DNA of 64,000 nt from Curvibacter sp. GWA2_63_95 (GCA_001795455.1 MGPB01000001.1:1-64000); one strand, 5' to 3'; positions 25,235-33,951 are shown, counted from the stretch's first letter. Program-made: numbers and translations. Notes: generated from the letters alone by a model not told the origin.

Positions 25235-25843
25235 ATGATACGCCCCATGCAGGAACGCCACCCCACCCCCGACAAAGACACCATTGCCCTATTGCCGCCG
25301 TTCGAGCGCCTGGGGCTCGACCGTATCACCTTGGTGAGCACGGGCGCAGAGGCCAAAGAGGCCTATGCGGCCTTGACCGACACCCCCGCCTGGGGCTTTG
25401 ACACCGAATCCAAACCCACCTTCAAGGTGGGCGATGTGTCCGACGGGCCGCACATTCTGCAACTGGCCACGCCAGAGCGCGCCTGGGTGTTCCAGTTGAT
25501 GGACCCCGCCTGCAGCGCTGTGGCGGCCGAGTTGCTGGCCCTGGGCGGCATTGCCAAGGCCGGCTTTGGCCTGGGCGATGACAAGAAACGTATTGTGAGC
25601 AAGCTGGGGGTGCAGCCCCAAGGCATTCTGGAGCTCAACACGGTGTTCCGCGAGCGCGGTTACCGCAAGGACATGGGCGTGAAAGGCGCGGTGGCCGTGC
25701 TGTTCAAGCAGCGCTTCATGAAGTCCAAAAAAGCCGCCACCAGCAACTGGGCCAATGCGCGGCTGAGTGAGTCGCAGCTGGTGTACGCCGCGAATGACGC
25801 GTATGCCGCCATCCGCGTGTTCCACGCGCTGGACCTGGCCTAA
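25235..25843 (+). CDS. 3'-5' exonuclease domain protein (RNase D / DnaQ-like, DEDDy)
   Basis: 202 residues forming one DEDD exonuclease domain. The acidic motifs are visible: AWGFDTESKP (Exo I), AGFGLGDDKKR (Exo II) and LVYAANDAYAAIRVF (Exo III with Tyr, hence the DEDDy subclass). It lacks the HRDC domain of full RNase D, so it is a minimal exonuclease for RNA or DNA ends. ATG 25235 or ATG 25247 is the start. Confidence 0.88.
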   Translation: MIRPMQERHPTPDKDTIALLPPFERLGLDRITLVSTGAEAKEAYAALTDTPAWGFDTESKPTFKVGDVSDGPHILQLATPERAWVFQLMDPACSAVAAELLALGGIAKAGFGLGDDKKRIVSKLGVQPQGILELNTVFRERGYRKDMGVKGAVAVLFKQRFMKSKKAATSNWANARLSESQLVYAANDAYAAIRVFHALDLA

Positions 25844-25882
25844 AGCGCTGGTCTGAGGCCAGGCCCGGTGGGTTGGTGGGGC

Positions 25883-26131
25883 TTAGTGCACCACGAATTC
25901 GTAGGCCACTTCCTCGCTCTCCACCATGTCCAGGATGTCGTTGAGCTCGTCTTCGCTCTCGGTGCTGGCCCAGGTTTCTTCGGGGTTGGTGGCAAACAGG
26001 GGTTCGATGGCTACGTCCAGAAACTGGCCGTTGGGCAACTTGAGCACGGGTGTGCCTTCCGAGGTTTCGACCAGCTCCCATTCGTCAGGTACGGACATTT
26101 CGAGTTTGATGGTGACGTGGAGTTTTTTCAT
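25883..26131 (-). CDS. Small acidic hypothetical protein
   Basis: 82 residues from ATG 26131, which has AAGGAA upstream on the minus strand. It opens with a KKLHVTIKLEMSVPDEWELVE strand-like part and ends with an acidic stretch (ESEDELNDILDMVESEEVAYE). No domain is recognised. Good codon usage and the ribosome site support expression. It is convergent with the exonuclease gene and divergent from the dehydrogenase at 26212. Confidence 0.65.
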   Translation of the reverse strand: MKKLHVTIKLEMSVPDEWELVETSEGTPVLKLPNGQFLDVAIEPLFATNPEETWASTESEDELNDILDMVESEEVAYEFVVH

Positions 26132-26211
26132 AAGTTTCCTTGGTGGCTGAGGCGGCGAGGTTAACCCAGCCAGCCGTAAGATGGATGACACCCCCTTCCG
26201 CCGAGCCCGCC

Positions 26212-27216
26212 ATGCACATCACCGTTTACAGCACCCGCCCTTATGACCGGGCCGCCCTCAGCGCTGCCGCACAGGGCACGCCGCACCAGTGGACCTTTCT
26301 GGATGTGCGGCTGGACACCAGCACCGTAGCCACCGCAGCCGGGGCCGACGCGGTGTGTGTATTTGTGAACGACCAGCTACCGCGCGAAGTGCTGCAGGCC
26401 CTGCATGCGCTGGGCGTGCGCCTGGTGGTGCTGCGCTGCGCCGGCTTCAACCAGGTGGACCTGGCGGCTGCGGCCGAGCTGGGCATGGCCGTAGCCCGTG
26501 TGCCTGAATATTCGCCCTACGCCGTGGCCGAGCACACGCTGGCGCTGGTGCTCACGCTCAACCGGAAAATCCACCGCGCCTACGCCCGTGTGCGCGAGGG
26601 CAACTTTGCGCTGGATGGCCTGCTGGGTTTTGACCTGCATGGCCGCACCATCGGTGTGGTGGGTACGGGCCGCATTGGTGAAACCTTTTGCCGCCTGATG
26701 ACCGGTTTTGGCTGCACGCTGCTGGCGGCAGACCCGCAGCCCAACCCGGACTGTGTGGCCCTGGGCGTGTTGTACGTGCCGCTGCCCGAGCTGTTGGCGC
26801 GCAGCGATGTAGTGAGCCTGAACTGTCCACTCACGCCGCAGACCCATCACCTGATTGACGCGGCGGCTTTTGCCGGCATGAAGCGCGGCGCCATGCTGGT
26901 CAACACCAGCCGCGGCGCGGTGGTGGACACCCGCGCCGCCATTGAGGCATTGAAGAGCGGGCAACTGGGCGCCCTGGGGCTGGATGTGTACGAGGAGGAG
27001 GGCGACTTGTTCTTTCGTGACCTCTCGGGCGCAGCGATTCAGGACGATGTGTTTGCCCGTCTGCTTACCTTTCCCAATGTGGTGGTCACCGGGCACCAGG
27101 CGTTTTTTACCGAAGATGCGCTGGCTGCCATTGCCCGCACCACGCTGGACAACATCAGCAGCTTTGCAGCCACGGGCCAGCCGCGCCACCCGGTGTCGGT
27201 GGAGCGCGTCGTCTAA
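26212..27216 (+). CDS. ldhA: 2-hydroxyacid dehydrogenase (D-lactate dehydrogenase type)
   Basis: 334 residues. The N-terminal substrate domain starts MHITVYSTRPYDRAAL. The NAD site reads IGVVGTGRIGETFCRL, and the catalytic Arg (NTSRGAVVD), Glu (LDVYEEEGDLFF) and His (VVTGHQAFFTEDAL) are all present. The DLFFRDLSG stretch and GHQAFFT are typical of fermentative D-lactate dehydrogenases. It reduces pyruvate to D-lactate with NADH in that family. Activity on other 2-keto acids cannot be excluded. Confidence 0.9.
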   Translation: MHITVYSTRPYDRAALSAAAQGTPHQWTFLDVRLDTSTVATAAGADAVCVFVNDQLPREVLQALHALGVRLVVLRCAGFNQVDLAAAAELGMAVARVPEYSPYAVAEHTLALVLTLNRKIHRAYARVREGNFALDGLLGFDLHGRTIGVVGTGRIGETFCRLMTGFGCTLLAADPQPNPDCVALGVLYVPLPELLARSDVVSLNCPLTPQTHHLIDAAAFAGMKRGAMLVNTSRGAVVDTRAAIEALKSGQLGALGLDVYEEEGDLFFRDLSGAAIQDDVFARLLTFPNVVVTGHQAFFTEDALAAIARTTLDNISSFAATGQPRHPVSVERVV

Positions 27217-27225
27217 GTTGGACGC

Positions 27226-27840
27226 TCAGTGGGCCGGGGCACGGCCCCAGACGAGCAGCAGGTTGTTGGCCGGCAGCGCGTGGCGCGCCTGAAGTTGCAG
27301 ACCGGCCAAGCCCGCCTGTTCCTGCACATCATCCAGTTGGCGAATGCCAAAACTCGCATCATGCGTGCGCAGACTCTGGTCGAAGTCCAGATTGCTTTGT
27401 GTGGGCACCACGCCGGCTTCGAAGTAGGGGCCGTAGGTAACCAGCTTGCCGCCCGGCGCCAGGTGCGTGGCGGCACCGCGCATCAGCGCGGTGCAGGCCT
27501 CCCACGGCGCGATGTGCAGCATGTTGATGCACAGGATCAGGTCAAACGGTGTGTCTTCCAGTTGCCAGGGTGTTTTGCACACGTCCAGCGGCAGTGCCAC
27601 GTTCACATTGGCCAGGTCGGCTTCGGTGGCGCGCACCTCGATGTTGTAGAGCGCACCGGGGTGGACCTCGGTCGGCTGCCAGGTCCAGAGCGGCATCTGC
27701 TGCGCCAACCACACCACATGCTGGCCAGTGCCAGAGGCAATCTCCAGCGCCGTGCCCTGCGCGGGCAGAAAGGTCTGCAGCGTTTCCAGAATGGGCTGTT
27801 TGTTGCGTTCGGCAGAGGGGCTGAAGTCGGGTTGGGCCAT
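27226..27840 (-). CDS. DUF938-family SAM-dependent methyltransferase
   Basis: 204 residues. The SAM-binding loop is ALEIASGTGQHVVWLAQQ (about 33-50) and the acidic loop ILCINMLHIAPWEAC is typical of DUF938. The family is a class I methyltransferase of unknown substrate. ATG 27840 gives MAQPDFSPSAERNKQPIL, the usual DUF938 start. It converges on the dehydrogenase gene with a 9-bp gap. Confidence 0.87.
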   Translation of the reverse strand: MAQPDFSPSAERNKQPILETLQTFLPAQGTALEIASGTGQHVVWLAQQMPLWTWQPTEVHPGALYNIEVRATEADLANVNVALPLDVCKTPWQLEDTPFDLILCINMLHIAPWEACTALMRGAATHLAPGGKLVTYGPYFEAGVVPTQSNLDFDQSLRTHDASFGIRQLDDVQEQAGLAGLQLQARHALPANNLLLVWGRAPAH

Positions 27841-27871
27841 GGGGCAATGATAGCGGGCCGGTTTTATGCGT

Positions 27872-27926
27872 CAAAAGAGCTGCTAACCCCCGTAGAACAA
27901 GCGCCAGCAGCTCCTGAAACGATAGC
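27872..27926 (+). repeat. 56-bp intergenic repeat, copy 6 (diverged)
   Basis: 'caaaagagctgctaaccccc', then 'gtagaacaagcgccagcagc' and 'tcctgaaacgatagcg'. It is less conserved than others but shares the head, core and tail order. Confidence 0.6.
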
Positions 27927-27930
27927 GGTG

Positions 27931-28371
27931 CTAGTGTGGCATCGGTGCTTGCACCATGGCCTGCTGGCCGTAGCGCACTACCTTGCCACCGTGCTCGGCC
28001 GCGTAGGCCGCAGCCTCCGCGTGGGTGCTGAACCAGGCGTTGGGGTAGCCGTATTCGCGGCCCGTGGTGTAGTGCGCAAAGTCATGCGCAGCCTGCGCAC
28101 GCAGTGTGGGCAGGTACTCGGCCCAACTGGCGTGGCCCGCCTCCGCCGCCAGTGTGCGCAAGAAATGCTTGCGCTGCAGCAGGTGCCGCTGGCGGTACAG
28201 GCTGCTGAGTGATAACTCGGAAAACAGGCCCGCGCTGTGCGCACGCCGCAAGGCGGGGAGCGCCTGCGTGAGCGTGCCGGTCTGGGCGGCGCGGTGCAGC
28301 AGGCGGGCCTGGCGCAAGGCCAGGTCCAGCGCGCTGGGGCTGGTGTGTTGTGGAATGCTGGAAATGTGCAT
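27931..28371 (-). CDS. Hypothetical protein
   Basis: 146 residues from ATG 28371, preceded by AAGGAG. It is soluble and has aromatic and histidine-rich stretches (FAHYTTGREYGYPNAWFSTH and RHLLQRKHFLRTL). No family is recognised. It is the last gene of a minus-strand group with the 78-residue protein and the metallo-hydrolase, separated from them by about 150 bp. That space holds a hairpin-rich sequence near 28475-28530. Confidence 0.55.
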   Translation of the reverse strand: MHISSIPQHTSPSALDLALRQARLLHRAAQTGTLTQALPALRRAHSAGLFSELSLSSLYRQRHLLQRKHFLRTLAAEAGHASWAEYLPTLRAQAAHDFAHYTTGREYGYPNAWFSTHAEAAAYAAEHGGKVVRYGQQAMVQAPMPH

Positions 28372-28519
28372 ACCGACTCCTTGGAACAATCGGCCGTTCT
28401 CGCAGTGGGCCAGTGAGGAGGGGGTATGCAAGCGGGGTGCTTGCGATGCAGGTGCTTCGGCTTTTGCGAGGCGGGCGTCCTGCAAGCCCGCCGCTATTGT
28501 AGAGGCGCGGGCTGCAGGG

Positions 28520-28756
28520 CTACAGCCCGCAGCCCAGCCGCGCACTCACGGCCTGCGCGTCGGGCGCATCAAACACCATGTTGTGCTGCTCGGTCAGTGG
28601 GCCGCCGCCGGGCTCCACGCCACCGCGGGCGTCGTAGCCCACGGCCTTGAACTTCCACACCGTGCCGATGCGCTTGAGGTTGCCCACGTGGGCGCCGTCG
28701 GGCGTGTGCACACTGTGGACATTGGTGTTTACCGGGATCAGGTGGAGTTCGGTCAC
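28520..28756 (-). CDS. Small hypothetical protein coupled to the metallo-hydrolase
   Basis: 78 residues starting at GTG 28756, which overlaps the previous stop as GTGA. Its last codons fall within a hairpin (CGGGCTG ... CAGCCCG, near 28509-28530) that could act as a weak terminator. The sequence (LHLIPVNTNVHSVHTPDGAH) matches no family I know. The tight overlap with the metallo-beta-lactamase-fold gene suggests a linked role. Confidence 0.55.
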   Translation of the reverse strand: MTELHLIPVNTNVHSVHTPDGAHVGNLKRIGTVWKFKAVGYDARGGVEPGGGPLTEQHNMVFDAPDAQAVSARLGCGL

Positions 28757-29853
28757 GGGCGGTACCAAGGCTGGTTGATGAAGGGCTGGCCGAAGACAAC
28801 GGGTTCGCCCACGCGGGGCAGCACGGTTTGCACGCCGGCCGTTTGGGCCGCGGCCAGGGTGCGCACGGCGGGCTCGGCCCAGTCATGGTAGGCCAGGTTG
28901 AAGGTGGCCCAGTGCACCGGCAGCAGGGTGGTGGCACCCAGGTCCCGCGCGGCTTGCACCGCAGACTCGGGGGCCATGTGAATGTCCATCCAGGTGTCGC
29001 CATAGGCGCCCACTTTGACCAGGGCCAGTTGCGGTGCGCCCAGCTTGTCGCGGATGGCTTTGAAGTGCCCGGCGTAGCCGGTGTCGCCGCTGTAGTACAT
29101 CGAATGCGCGGGTCCTTTCACCATCCACGACGCCCACAGCGTGGAGTTGTCCATGCTGGTGCGGCCCGAGTAGTGGCGCGCTGGCGTGCAGTGGATGGTC
29201 ACGTCCTTGATGCTGGCTTGCTCCCACCAGTCCATCTCGTGGATCTGCGCGGCAGGCACGCCCCAGCGCGCCAGGTGCGCGCCAATGCCCAGGCCCGCAT
29301 AGATGTGGGTGCCACCCTGCGCCAGGTGGCGGATGGTGTCCCTGTCCAGGTGGTCAAAGTGGTCGTGGGAGATCACCACGGCGTCAATGTTCTTCCACTG
29401 TTCCAGTGGCAGCGGCGCCGGGTGCAGGCGCTTGGGGCCTATCCACTGGAAGGGCGAAGCCCGCAGCGACAGCACCGGGTCGGTCAGGATGCGCACACCG
29501 TCCAGTTCCACCAGCACACTGGCGTGGCCGAGCCACCAACTGCGCAGGCCAGGGGCTGCGGGGGCATCGAGCTGCTCGGCCCGCATCTTCACCACCGGCA
29601 CTTCAAAGGTGGGCTCGCGCACTTGCTCGCCCAGGTAGTCGTGCAGCTCGCGGGCGAGCGACATATGGCTGACGTACGGCGGCGTGTTCTCAAAGCGGCC
29701 ATGCTGGAACTGGGGCGACTGCTGCATGCGCTGCAGGCGTGCGCCTTCGAAGGTGCCGCCAAAGGTGGGCAGCTGCAGCGTGCCCCAGGTGAGCAGTGCC
29801 AGCAGCACGGCAAGCCCGGTCAGCCACTTAAAAAACTGGACGGTGCGGTGCAT
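28753..29853 (-). CDS. Metallo-beta-lactamase-fold hydrolase (NAPE-PLD / UlaG-like)
   Basis: 366 residues with an N-terminal hydrophobic anchor (FFKWLTGLAVLLALLTWG). The zinc motif HDHFDH and the later GDTGY and HMAPESAV segments place it with NAPE-PLD/UlaG-type hydrolases. These proteins cleave phosphoester or lactone bonds, often on lipids. ATG 29853 was preferred over an upstream TTG at 29910. A repeat copy lies upstream. Confidence 0.88.
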   Translation of the reverse strand: MHRTVQFFKWLTGLAVLLALLTWGTLQLPTFGGTFEGARLQRMQQSPQFQHGRFENTPPYVSHMSLARELHDYLGEQVREPTFEVPVVKMRAEQLDAPAAPGLRSWWLGHASVLVELDGVRILTDPVLSLRASPFQWIGPKRLHPAPLPLEQWKNIDAVVISHDHFDHLDRDTIRHLAQGGTHIYAGLGIGAHLARWGVPAAQIHEMDWWEQASIKDVTIHCTPARHYSGRTSMDNSTLWASWMVKGPAHSMYYSGDTGYAGHFKAIRDKLGAPQLALVKVGAYGDTWMDIHMAPESAVQAARDLGATTLLPVHWATFNLAYHDWAEPAVRTLAAAQTAGVQTVLPRVGEPVVFGQPFINQPWYRP

Positions 29854-29907
29854 GGACAGACTCCCTGTGTGGTTTGCGCGCAGTGTATGCGGCTTGAGTT
29901 TAAGTGC

Positions 29908-29963
29908 CAAATAGGCCTCTAACCCTTATGGAATATGCGCAAACAGCTACTGAAACAATAGCA
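29908..29963 (+). repeat. 56-bp intergenic repeat, copy 7
   Basis: 'caaataggcctctaaccctt', 'atggaatatgcgcaaacagc' and 'tactgaaacaatagca'. It lies in the divergent space between the metallo-hydrolase and the TraB/GumN gene. Confidence 0.85.
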
Positions 29964-30022
29964 ACCCAGGCGAGTGGCGCTTGCCCGTATGCTTCTGGCT
30001 TTCTTCTGTGGTGGGGGTGGTG

Positions 30023-30901
30023 ATGAAAAAAATCGTACTGGGTTGGCTGTGGGCACTGAGCACCACCCTGGCATGGGCGCAGGCCCCCGTGCCGATGCTG
30101 TGGAAGGTGAGTGACGCTGACAACAGCATCTACCTGCTGGGTTCTTTTCACATGCTCAAGCCCAGCGACTACCCGCTGGCCCCCAGCGTGGGCGCCGCGC
30201 TGGCCGATGTACAGCAGGTTTATTTTGAAGTGGCGCCGCGCGAGATGGCTGACCCCGCCTTGCCCGCCCGGATGATGCAGGCCGCCACGCGCACCGATGA
30301 CAAGACCCTGCAGCAAGCCGTGTCGCCAGCCACCTGGCGGGCGCTGCAGCGCTACGCGGCCAAGAACCAGATGGACGTGGCCAGCCTGCAAGGCCTCAAA
30401 CCCTGGTTTGTGGCCATGCTGCTGGCACTGACGGAAAGCCAGAAGCTGGGCCTGAACCCCGCGCTGGGGCTGGACCAGCACCTGATGGAGCGCGCCGCCC
30501 AAACCGGCAAACCCACGCAGGGCCTGGAAACGGCCGAGGCCCAGATTGCCATGCTCGACAGCCTGGACGGCACGCTGCAAGACGCCTATCTGCAAGACAC
30601 GCTGCGCGAGATTGGCGATTTCAAGGCGCTGTTTGAAGCGCTGCACACCGCCTGGCGCCAGGGCGACGCCAGCGCACTGGAGCGCGCGGCACTGGCCGAG
30701 ATGCGTGACCAGTACCCCGTGCTCTACCAGCGTGTGAATGTGGACCGCAACAAGGTCTGGCTGCCGCAGCTCGAAGCCCTGCTCAAAGACAAGGTCCGTG
30801 ACAACGTGCTGGTGGTGGTGGGCGCGCTGCATCTGGTGGGCAGCGACGGTGTGGTGCACCTGCTGGCCGGCAAGGGCTACCGGGTGGAGCGCCTGCCTTA
30901 G
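30023..30901 (+). CDS. TraB/GumN-family protein (secreted)
   Basis: 292 residues. ATG 30023 gives a signal peptide (MKKIVLGWLWALSTTLAWAQ). The conserved family marks are NSIYLLGSFHML near the N-terminus, then GLETAEAQIAMLDSL, and VVVGALHLVGSDGVVHLL at the C-terminus. Relatives are possible metal-dependent proteases with GxxH motifs; the activity is unproven. It is probably periplasmic. Confidence 0.87.
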   Translation: MKKIVLGWLWALSTTLAWAQAPVPMLWKVSDADNSIYLLGSFHMLKPSDYPLAPSVGAALADVQQVYFEVAPREMADPALPARMMQAATRTDDKTLQQAVSPATWRALQRYAAKNQMDVASLQGLKPWFVAMLLALTESQKLGLNPALGLDQHLMERAAQTGKPTQGLETAEAQIAMLDSLDGTLQDAYLQDTLREIGDFKALFEALHTAWRQGDASALERAALAEMRDQYPVLYQRVNVDRNKVWLPQLEALLKDKVRDNVLVVVGALHLVGSDGVVHLLAGKGYRVERLP

Positions 30902-30942
30902 CCCGACTTAGGGCTGACTGTCTAACTAAAGCAACAGAAGCC

Positions 30943-30984
30943 TAGGGTAAACCCTTGATCGATGTATAGGGTTTACCCTATACT
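30943..30984 (+). promoter_or_regulatory. Sigma-70 promoter with a 13-bp inverted-repeat operator
   Basis: TTGATC (30955-30960) and TATACT (30979-30984), 18 bp apart, form a good promoter for the small gene at 31026. Two exact inverse copies of TAGGGTAAACCCT lie at 30943-30955 and 30968-30980. One just precedes and touches the -35; the other fills the spacer and overlaps the -10. Each copy is itself nearly palindromic (GGGT..ACCC). This geometry fits repression. The cognate regulator is unknown. Confidence 0.7.
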
Positions 30985-31025
30985 GCAGTGCAACATCAGT
31001 TGTTTTTACTTTCTAGGAGCCCACC

Positions 31026-31289
31026 ATGGCCAGCACCACTCTGAACAGCCTCTCCCTGCCTTCCAGCGCCCAGCCTACCGTGGGTGCGTCCCTGCAAGCC
31101 CTGCTGGCAGCCGGTCAGGCCCTGGCAGTTGCCGTGTGGCAAGCGGCCCTGGGTGCCAAGCCCGCTGCAGCCAAGACCGCATACCAGGAAGCGGAAGAGC
31201 TGCGCACCTACGCTGCGCAAATCCAGAGCGCGGACCCTGAATTTGCGAACGACCTGTTCGCCGCCGCCGACCGCCACGAAGGCCTGTAA
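31026..31289 (+). CDS. Small conserved-looking protein under a regulated promoter
   Basis: 87 residues, Ala-rich, without signal or membrane segment. The first part (STTLNSLSLPSSAQPTV) is likely flexible; the rest is helical (LQALLAAGQALAVAVW, then AEELRTYAAQIQSADPEFA). ATG 31026 has AGGAG at 31014-31018. I do not know its function. The strong operator-controlled promoter points to a stress or signalling role. Confidence 0.7.
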   Translation: MASTTLNSLSLPSSAQPTVGASLQALLAAGQALAVAVWQAALGAKPAAAKTAYQEAEELRTYAAQIQSADPEFANDLFAAADRHEGL

Positions 31290-31323
31290 GCAAGCCTTCG
31301 CGCAGGCCGACCGCCTGCTCCCC

Positions 31324-32379
31324 TTACATCGTGGGGTAATCGGTGTAGCCCTTGGCACCGGGCGAATAGTAGGTGCTGCTGTCTGGCGCATTGAGCGCCG
31401 CCCCGGCCTTGATGCGCTCTGGCAGGTCGGGGTTGGCGATGTAGGTATTGCCAAACGCGACCGCATCCAGCTTCCCTTCCTGAATGGCCAGCGCCGCTTC
31501 TTCTGCGCTGTAGCCCATATTGCCCATCAGCACGCCCTTGTATTTTTCGCGGGCCACCGTCATCACGTCGCCGGTTTGCACGCCAAAGAAGTCAGCCCGC
31601 ATCAGGTGCAGGTAGGCCAGTTTGAAGTCGTTGAGCCTCTCGGCCAGGTAGGCAGTCAGGCCCACGGGGTCGCTGTCCTTCATGCTGTTGTAGCTGTTCA
31701 GTGGCGACAGGCGGAGGCCCACACGCTCCGAGCCAATCGCCGCACTCACGGCCGTCAACACCTCGAACAAAAAGCGCGCCCGGTTTTCCACAGAGCCGCC
31801 ATACCCATCGGTGCGCTGGTTGCAGCCATCGCGCAGGAACTGGTCAATCAGGTAGCCATTGGCGCCGTGCACTTCCACCCCGTCAAAACCGGCTGCGACG
31901 GCGTTCTTCGCGCCCTGCGCAAAGGCCGCCACGATGGTGGCAATCTCGTCGGTGCCAAGCGCGTGGGGCACGGCGTGGGGCACCTTGCCAGCGGGCGTGT
32001 GGATCTCGCCCTCAATGGCGGTGGCGCTGCTGGAGACGGTGCGTTGGCCGCCGTTGATGCCGGGGTGCGCGGCGCGGCCCGCGTGCCAGATCTGCATGAA
32101 GATACGCCCGCCCTTGGCGTGCACGGCGGCGGTGGTCTTCTTCCAGCCTTCAATCTGTTCTGCGGAGTAGATGCCGGGCTCGGCCACAAAGGCCGACGTG
32201 CCCTCCACCACCATGGTGCATTCGGTAATCAAGAGGCCGCCGCTGGCACGCTGTGCGTAGTACTCGGCCATCAGGTCGTTGGGCTGGTGCTCGGTGCCCG
32301 CGCGGGTGCGCGTCAGCGGAGCCAGCACAAAACGGTTGGGAAGGGTCAGCGCGCCAACTTGCAGGGGATTAAAAAGCAT
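31324..32379 (-). CDS. nemA: Old-yellow-enzyme family flavin reductase (NemA-like)
   Basis: 351 residues forming an FMN-binding TIM barrel. LPNRFVLAPLTRTRAG gives the flavin-contacting Thr. GRIFMQIWHAGRAAHP and GVEVHGANGYLIDQFLRDG, with the H-x-x-N pair, are typical of alkene reductases such as NemA. It reduces activated double bonds of enones, maleimides or nitro compounds with NAD(P)H. ATG 32379 begins MLFNPLQVGAL, a standard family start. The substrate in the cell is unknown. Confidence 0.92.
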   Translation of the reverse strand: MLFNPLQVGALTLPNRFVLAPLTRTRAGTEHQPNDLMAEYYAQRASGGLLITECTMVVEGTSAFVAEPGIYSAEQIEGWKKTTAAVHAKGGRIFMQIWHAGRAAHPGINGGQRTVSSSATAIEGEIHTPAGKVPHAVPHALGTDEIATIVAAFAQGAKNAVAAGFDGVEVHGANGYLIDQFLRDGCNQRTDGYGGSVENRARFLFEVLTAVSAAIGSERVGLRLSPLNSYNSMKDSDPVGLTAYLAERLNDFKLAYLHLMRADFFGVQTGDVMTVAREKYKGVLMGNMGYSAEEAALAIQEGKLDAVAFGNTYIANPDLPERIKAGAALNAPDSSTYYSPGAKGYTDYPTM

Positions 32380-32474
32380 GGAAATTAAGTCCAGAGAGTG
32401 AGACAACAAGGGCCGAGAAGGTACCACCCGCCGAATACACCGAGGGCGGTGGGGTTACTGGAAAGTGGGGTAGT

Positions 32475-33572
32475 TCAGGGTACAAAGCCCAGTGCGGCCA
32501 CGGGCGGCAGGTCCTGGCTCACGGTGTGCCAGTGTTCGCCCGCATCGGCGCTGACCCACAGGCCGCCGGTGGTGGACGCCATGGCCAGGGTCTGGCGGTC
32601 GGCGGCCAGTTCCAGGCAATGCCGGTACACCAGATGGTACGCATGCGCTTGCGGCAGGCCGGCGCCAAACGTCCGGAAGGTCTTGCCGCCGTCGTCGGTG
32701 CGGTTCACCACCATCCGGCCTTCCACCGGGTAGCGGTGCGTGTCCGCCTGCGCCGGCACCAGCCAGGCGCGCAGCGGGTCTTGCGGGTCGCAGGCCACGG
32801 CAAAACCAAAACCCGACGGTGCCGGCGCCGTGATGCGCTCCCACTGCTGCCCGCCGTTGGCGCTGCGGTAGATGCCGCAGTGGTGCTGCGCCCACAACAC
32901 ATCGGGCTGGGCAGTGCACTGCACCACGCGGTGCGGGTCCTGGGTGTTCTGGTCGTCGGCGCTGTCCGTGGGCAGGTAGTCGGCCGTCATGCCGGCTGCT
33001 GTGAGGGCCCAGCTTGCCCCGCCGTCCCGCGTTTGCCACACACCGCCGCACGAGATGGCCACCGTGATGTGCTGCGGATCGCGCGGGTCCACCAGCACCG
33101 AGTGCATGCCCGGAAAGTCATTGCCACCACCAAACCAGCCCGGGCGGCGCGGGTCCTTCCACAGCGCGGTGCAAAGTTCCCAACTGGCGCCCCAGTCCTC
33201 CGACTTGAACAGCCCCGCCGGCATGCAGCCGGCCCACAGTGTGCCTGGCTGGTCGGCGCTGCCCGGGGTGAGCGCCCAGACCAGGTCCACATTCCAGGGC
33301 GTGGGGTCGTCGGCCAGCGGGCCGCTGGAGGGCTTGGGCGGGAAGGCGGGCGCCGCGATCTCGGTCCAGCTGGCGCCCTGGTCGGTGCTCTTGCGCAGCT
33401 TCACGCCAAAGTGGCCCATGCGCAGCGCGGCCCACCAGTGGCCGGTACGTGGGTCGGCCAGCACCTGGGTGACCGGGTCACCCGCAAAGTGGTGGCCCAC
33501 CACCGCCCATTGCGCGCCCTGGCCGCATACCACAAACAGGCCTTTACGGCTGGCTACCAACAGTGTTTGCAT
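32475..33572 (-). CDS. BNR/Asp-box repeat beta-propeller protein
   Basis: 365 residues, no signal peptide. Several Asp-box-type motifs are visible (KSTDQGASWTEI, KSEDWGASWEL, QTRDGGASWALT, RSANGGQQWERI, RTDDGGKTFRTF and VSADAGEHWHTVS), giving a propeller of the sialidase/YCF48 type. It lacks visible catalytic residues of sialidases. It follows a MoaD/ThiS-like gene, with a second-family repeat between them. The pair probably functions together; the role is unknown. Confidence 0.85.
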   Translation of the reverse strand: MQTLLVASRKGLFVVCGQGAQWAVVGHHFAGDPVTQVLADPRTGHWWAALRMGHFGVKLRKSTDQGASWTEIAAPAFPPKPSSGPLADDPTPWNVDLVWALTPGSADQPGTLWAGCMPAGLFKSEDWGASWELCTALWKDPRRPGWFGGGNDFPGMHSVLVDPRDPQHITVAISCGGVWQTRDGGASWALTAAGMTADYLPTDSADDQNTQDPHRVVQCTAQPDVLWAQHHCGIYRSANGGQQWERITAPAPSGFGFAVACDPQDPLRAWLVPAQADTHRYPVEGRMVVNRTDDGGKTFRTFGAGLPQAHAYHLVYRHCLELAADRQTLAMASTTGGLWVSADAGEHWHTVSQDLPPVAALGFVP

Positions 33573-33606
33573 AGCTTATGTCTCCGATGAACTGCTTTTA
33601 CGGCCT

Positions 33607-33677
33607 GGCCGCCCCAAGGTGAAACGCGGTTCCTCTCCGGGGGGAGCGCAGTGCACAAAGTAGCAAGCGTGGGGCCA
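33607..33677 (-). repeat. Second intergenic repeat family, copy A
   Basis: Read on the minus strand it runs from 'ggccccacgcttgct' to 'ccttggggcggcc'. It shares both ends and the central 'gctccccccgg' part with the copy at 62014. It lies between the BNR gene and the MoaD-like gene. Confidence 0.6.
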
Positions 33678-33681
33678 TGCC

Positions 33682-33951
33682 CTAGCCGCCGGTCAGGGCC
33701 TGAATCACCAGCACGCTGTCGCCGCTGGCCAACGGCTGGCTGAGGGTTTGCCGGTCCATCACCATGGTCTTGTTGATGAACACCGCCACATGTTTACGGA
33801 TATGGCCTTGGTCGTCCAACACATAGTGACGCAGGCCGGGTGCGGCAGCCAGCGCGGCATCCAATACGGCGCGCAGGCTGCCGGGCGCCACACGTTGCGG
33901 CGCGCATTCCACGTGGCGACGCAAGCTGGCTGCAAACTCCACCTTCACCAT
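33682..33951 (-). CDS. MoaD/ThiS-like ubiquitin-fold protein
   Basis: 89 residues with a beta-grasp-type pattern. It starts MVKVEFAASLRRHVE, ends with SGDSVLVIQALTGG and so carries the C-terminal Gly-Gly that is adenylated or thiocarboxylated in sulfur carriers. No MoaE, ThiG or E1-like activating gene is in the window. ATG 33951 gives the family-like start. Its neighbour is the BNR propeller, so a role in sulfur transfer or protein tagging around it is inferred, not shown. Confidence 0.8.
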   Translation of the reverse strand: MVKVEFAASLRRHVECAPQRVAPGSLRAVLDAALAAAPGLRHYVLDDQGHIRKHVAVFINKTMVMDRQTLSQPLASGDSVLVIQALTGG

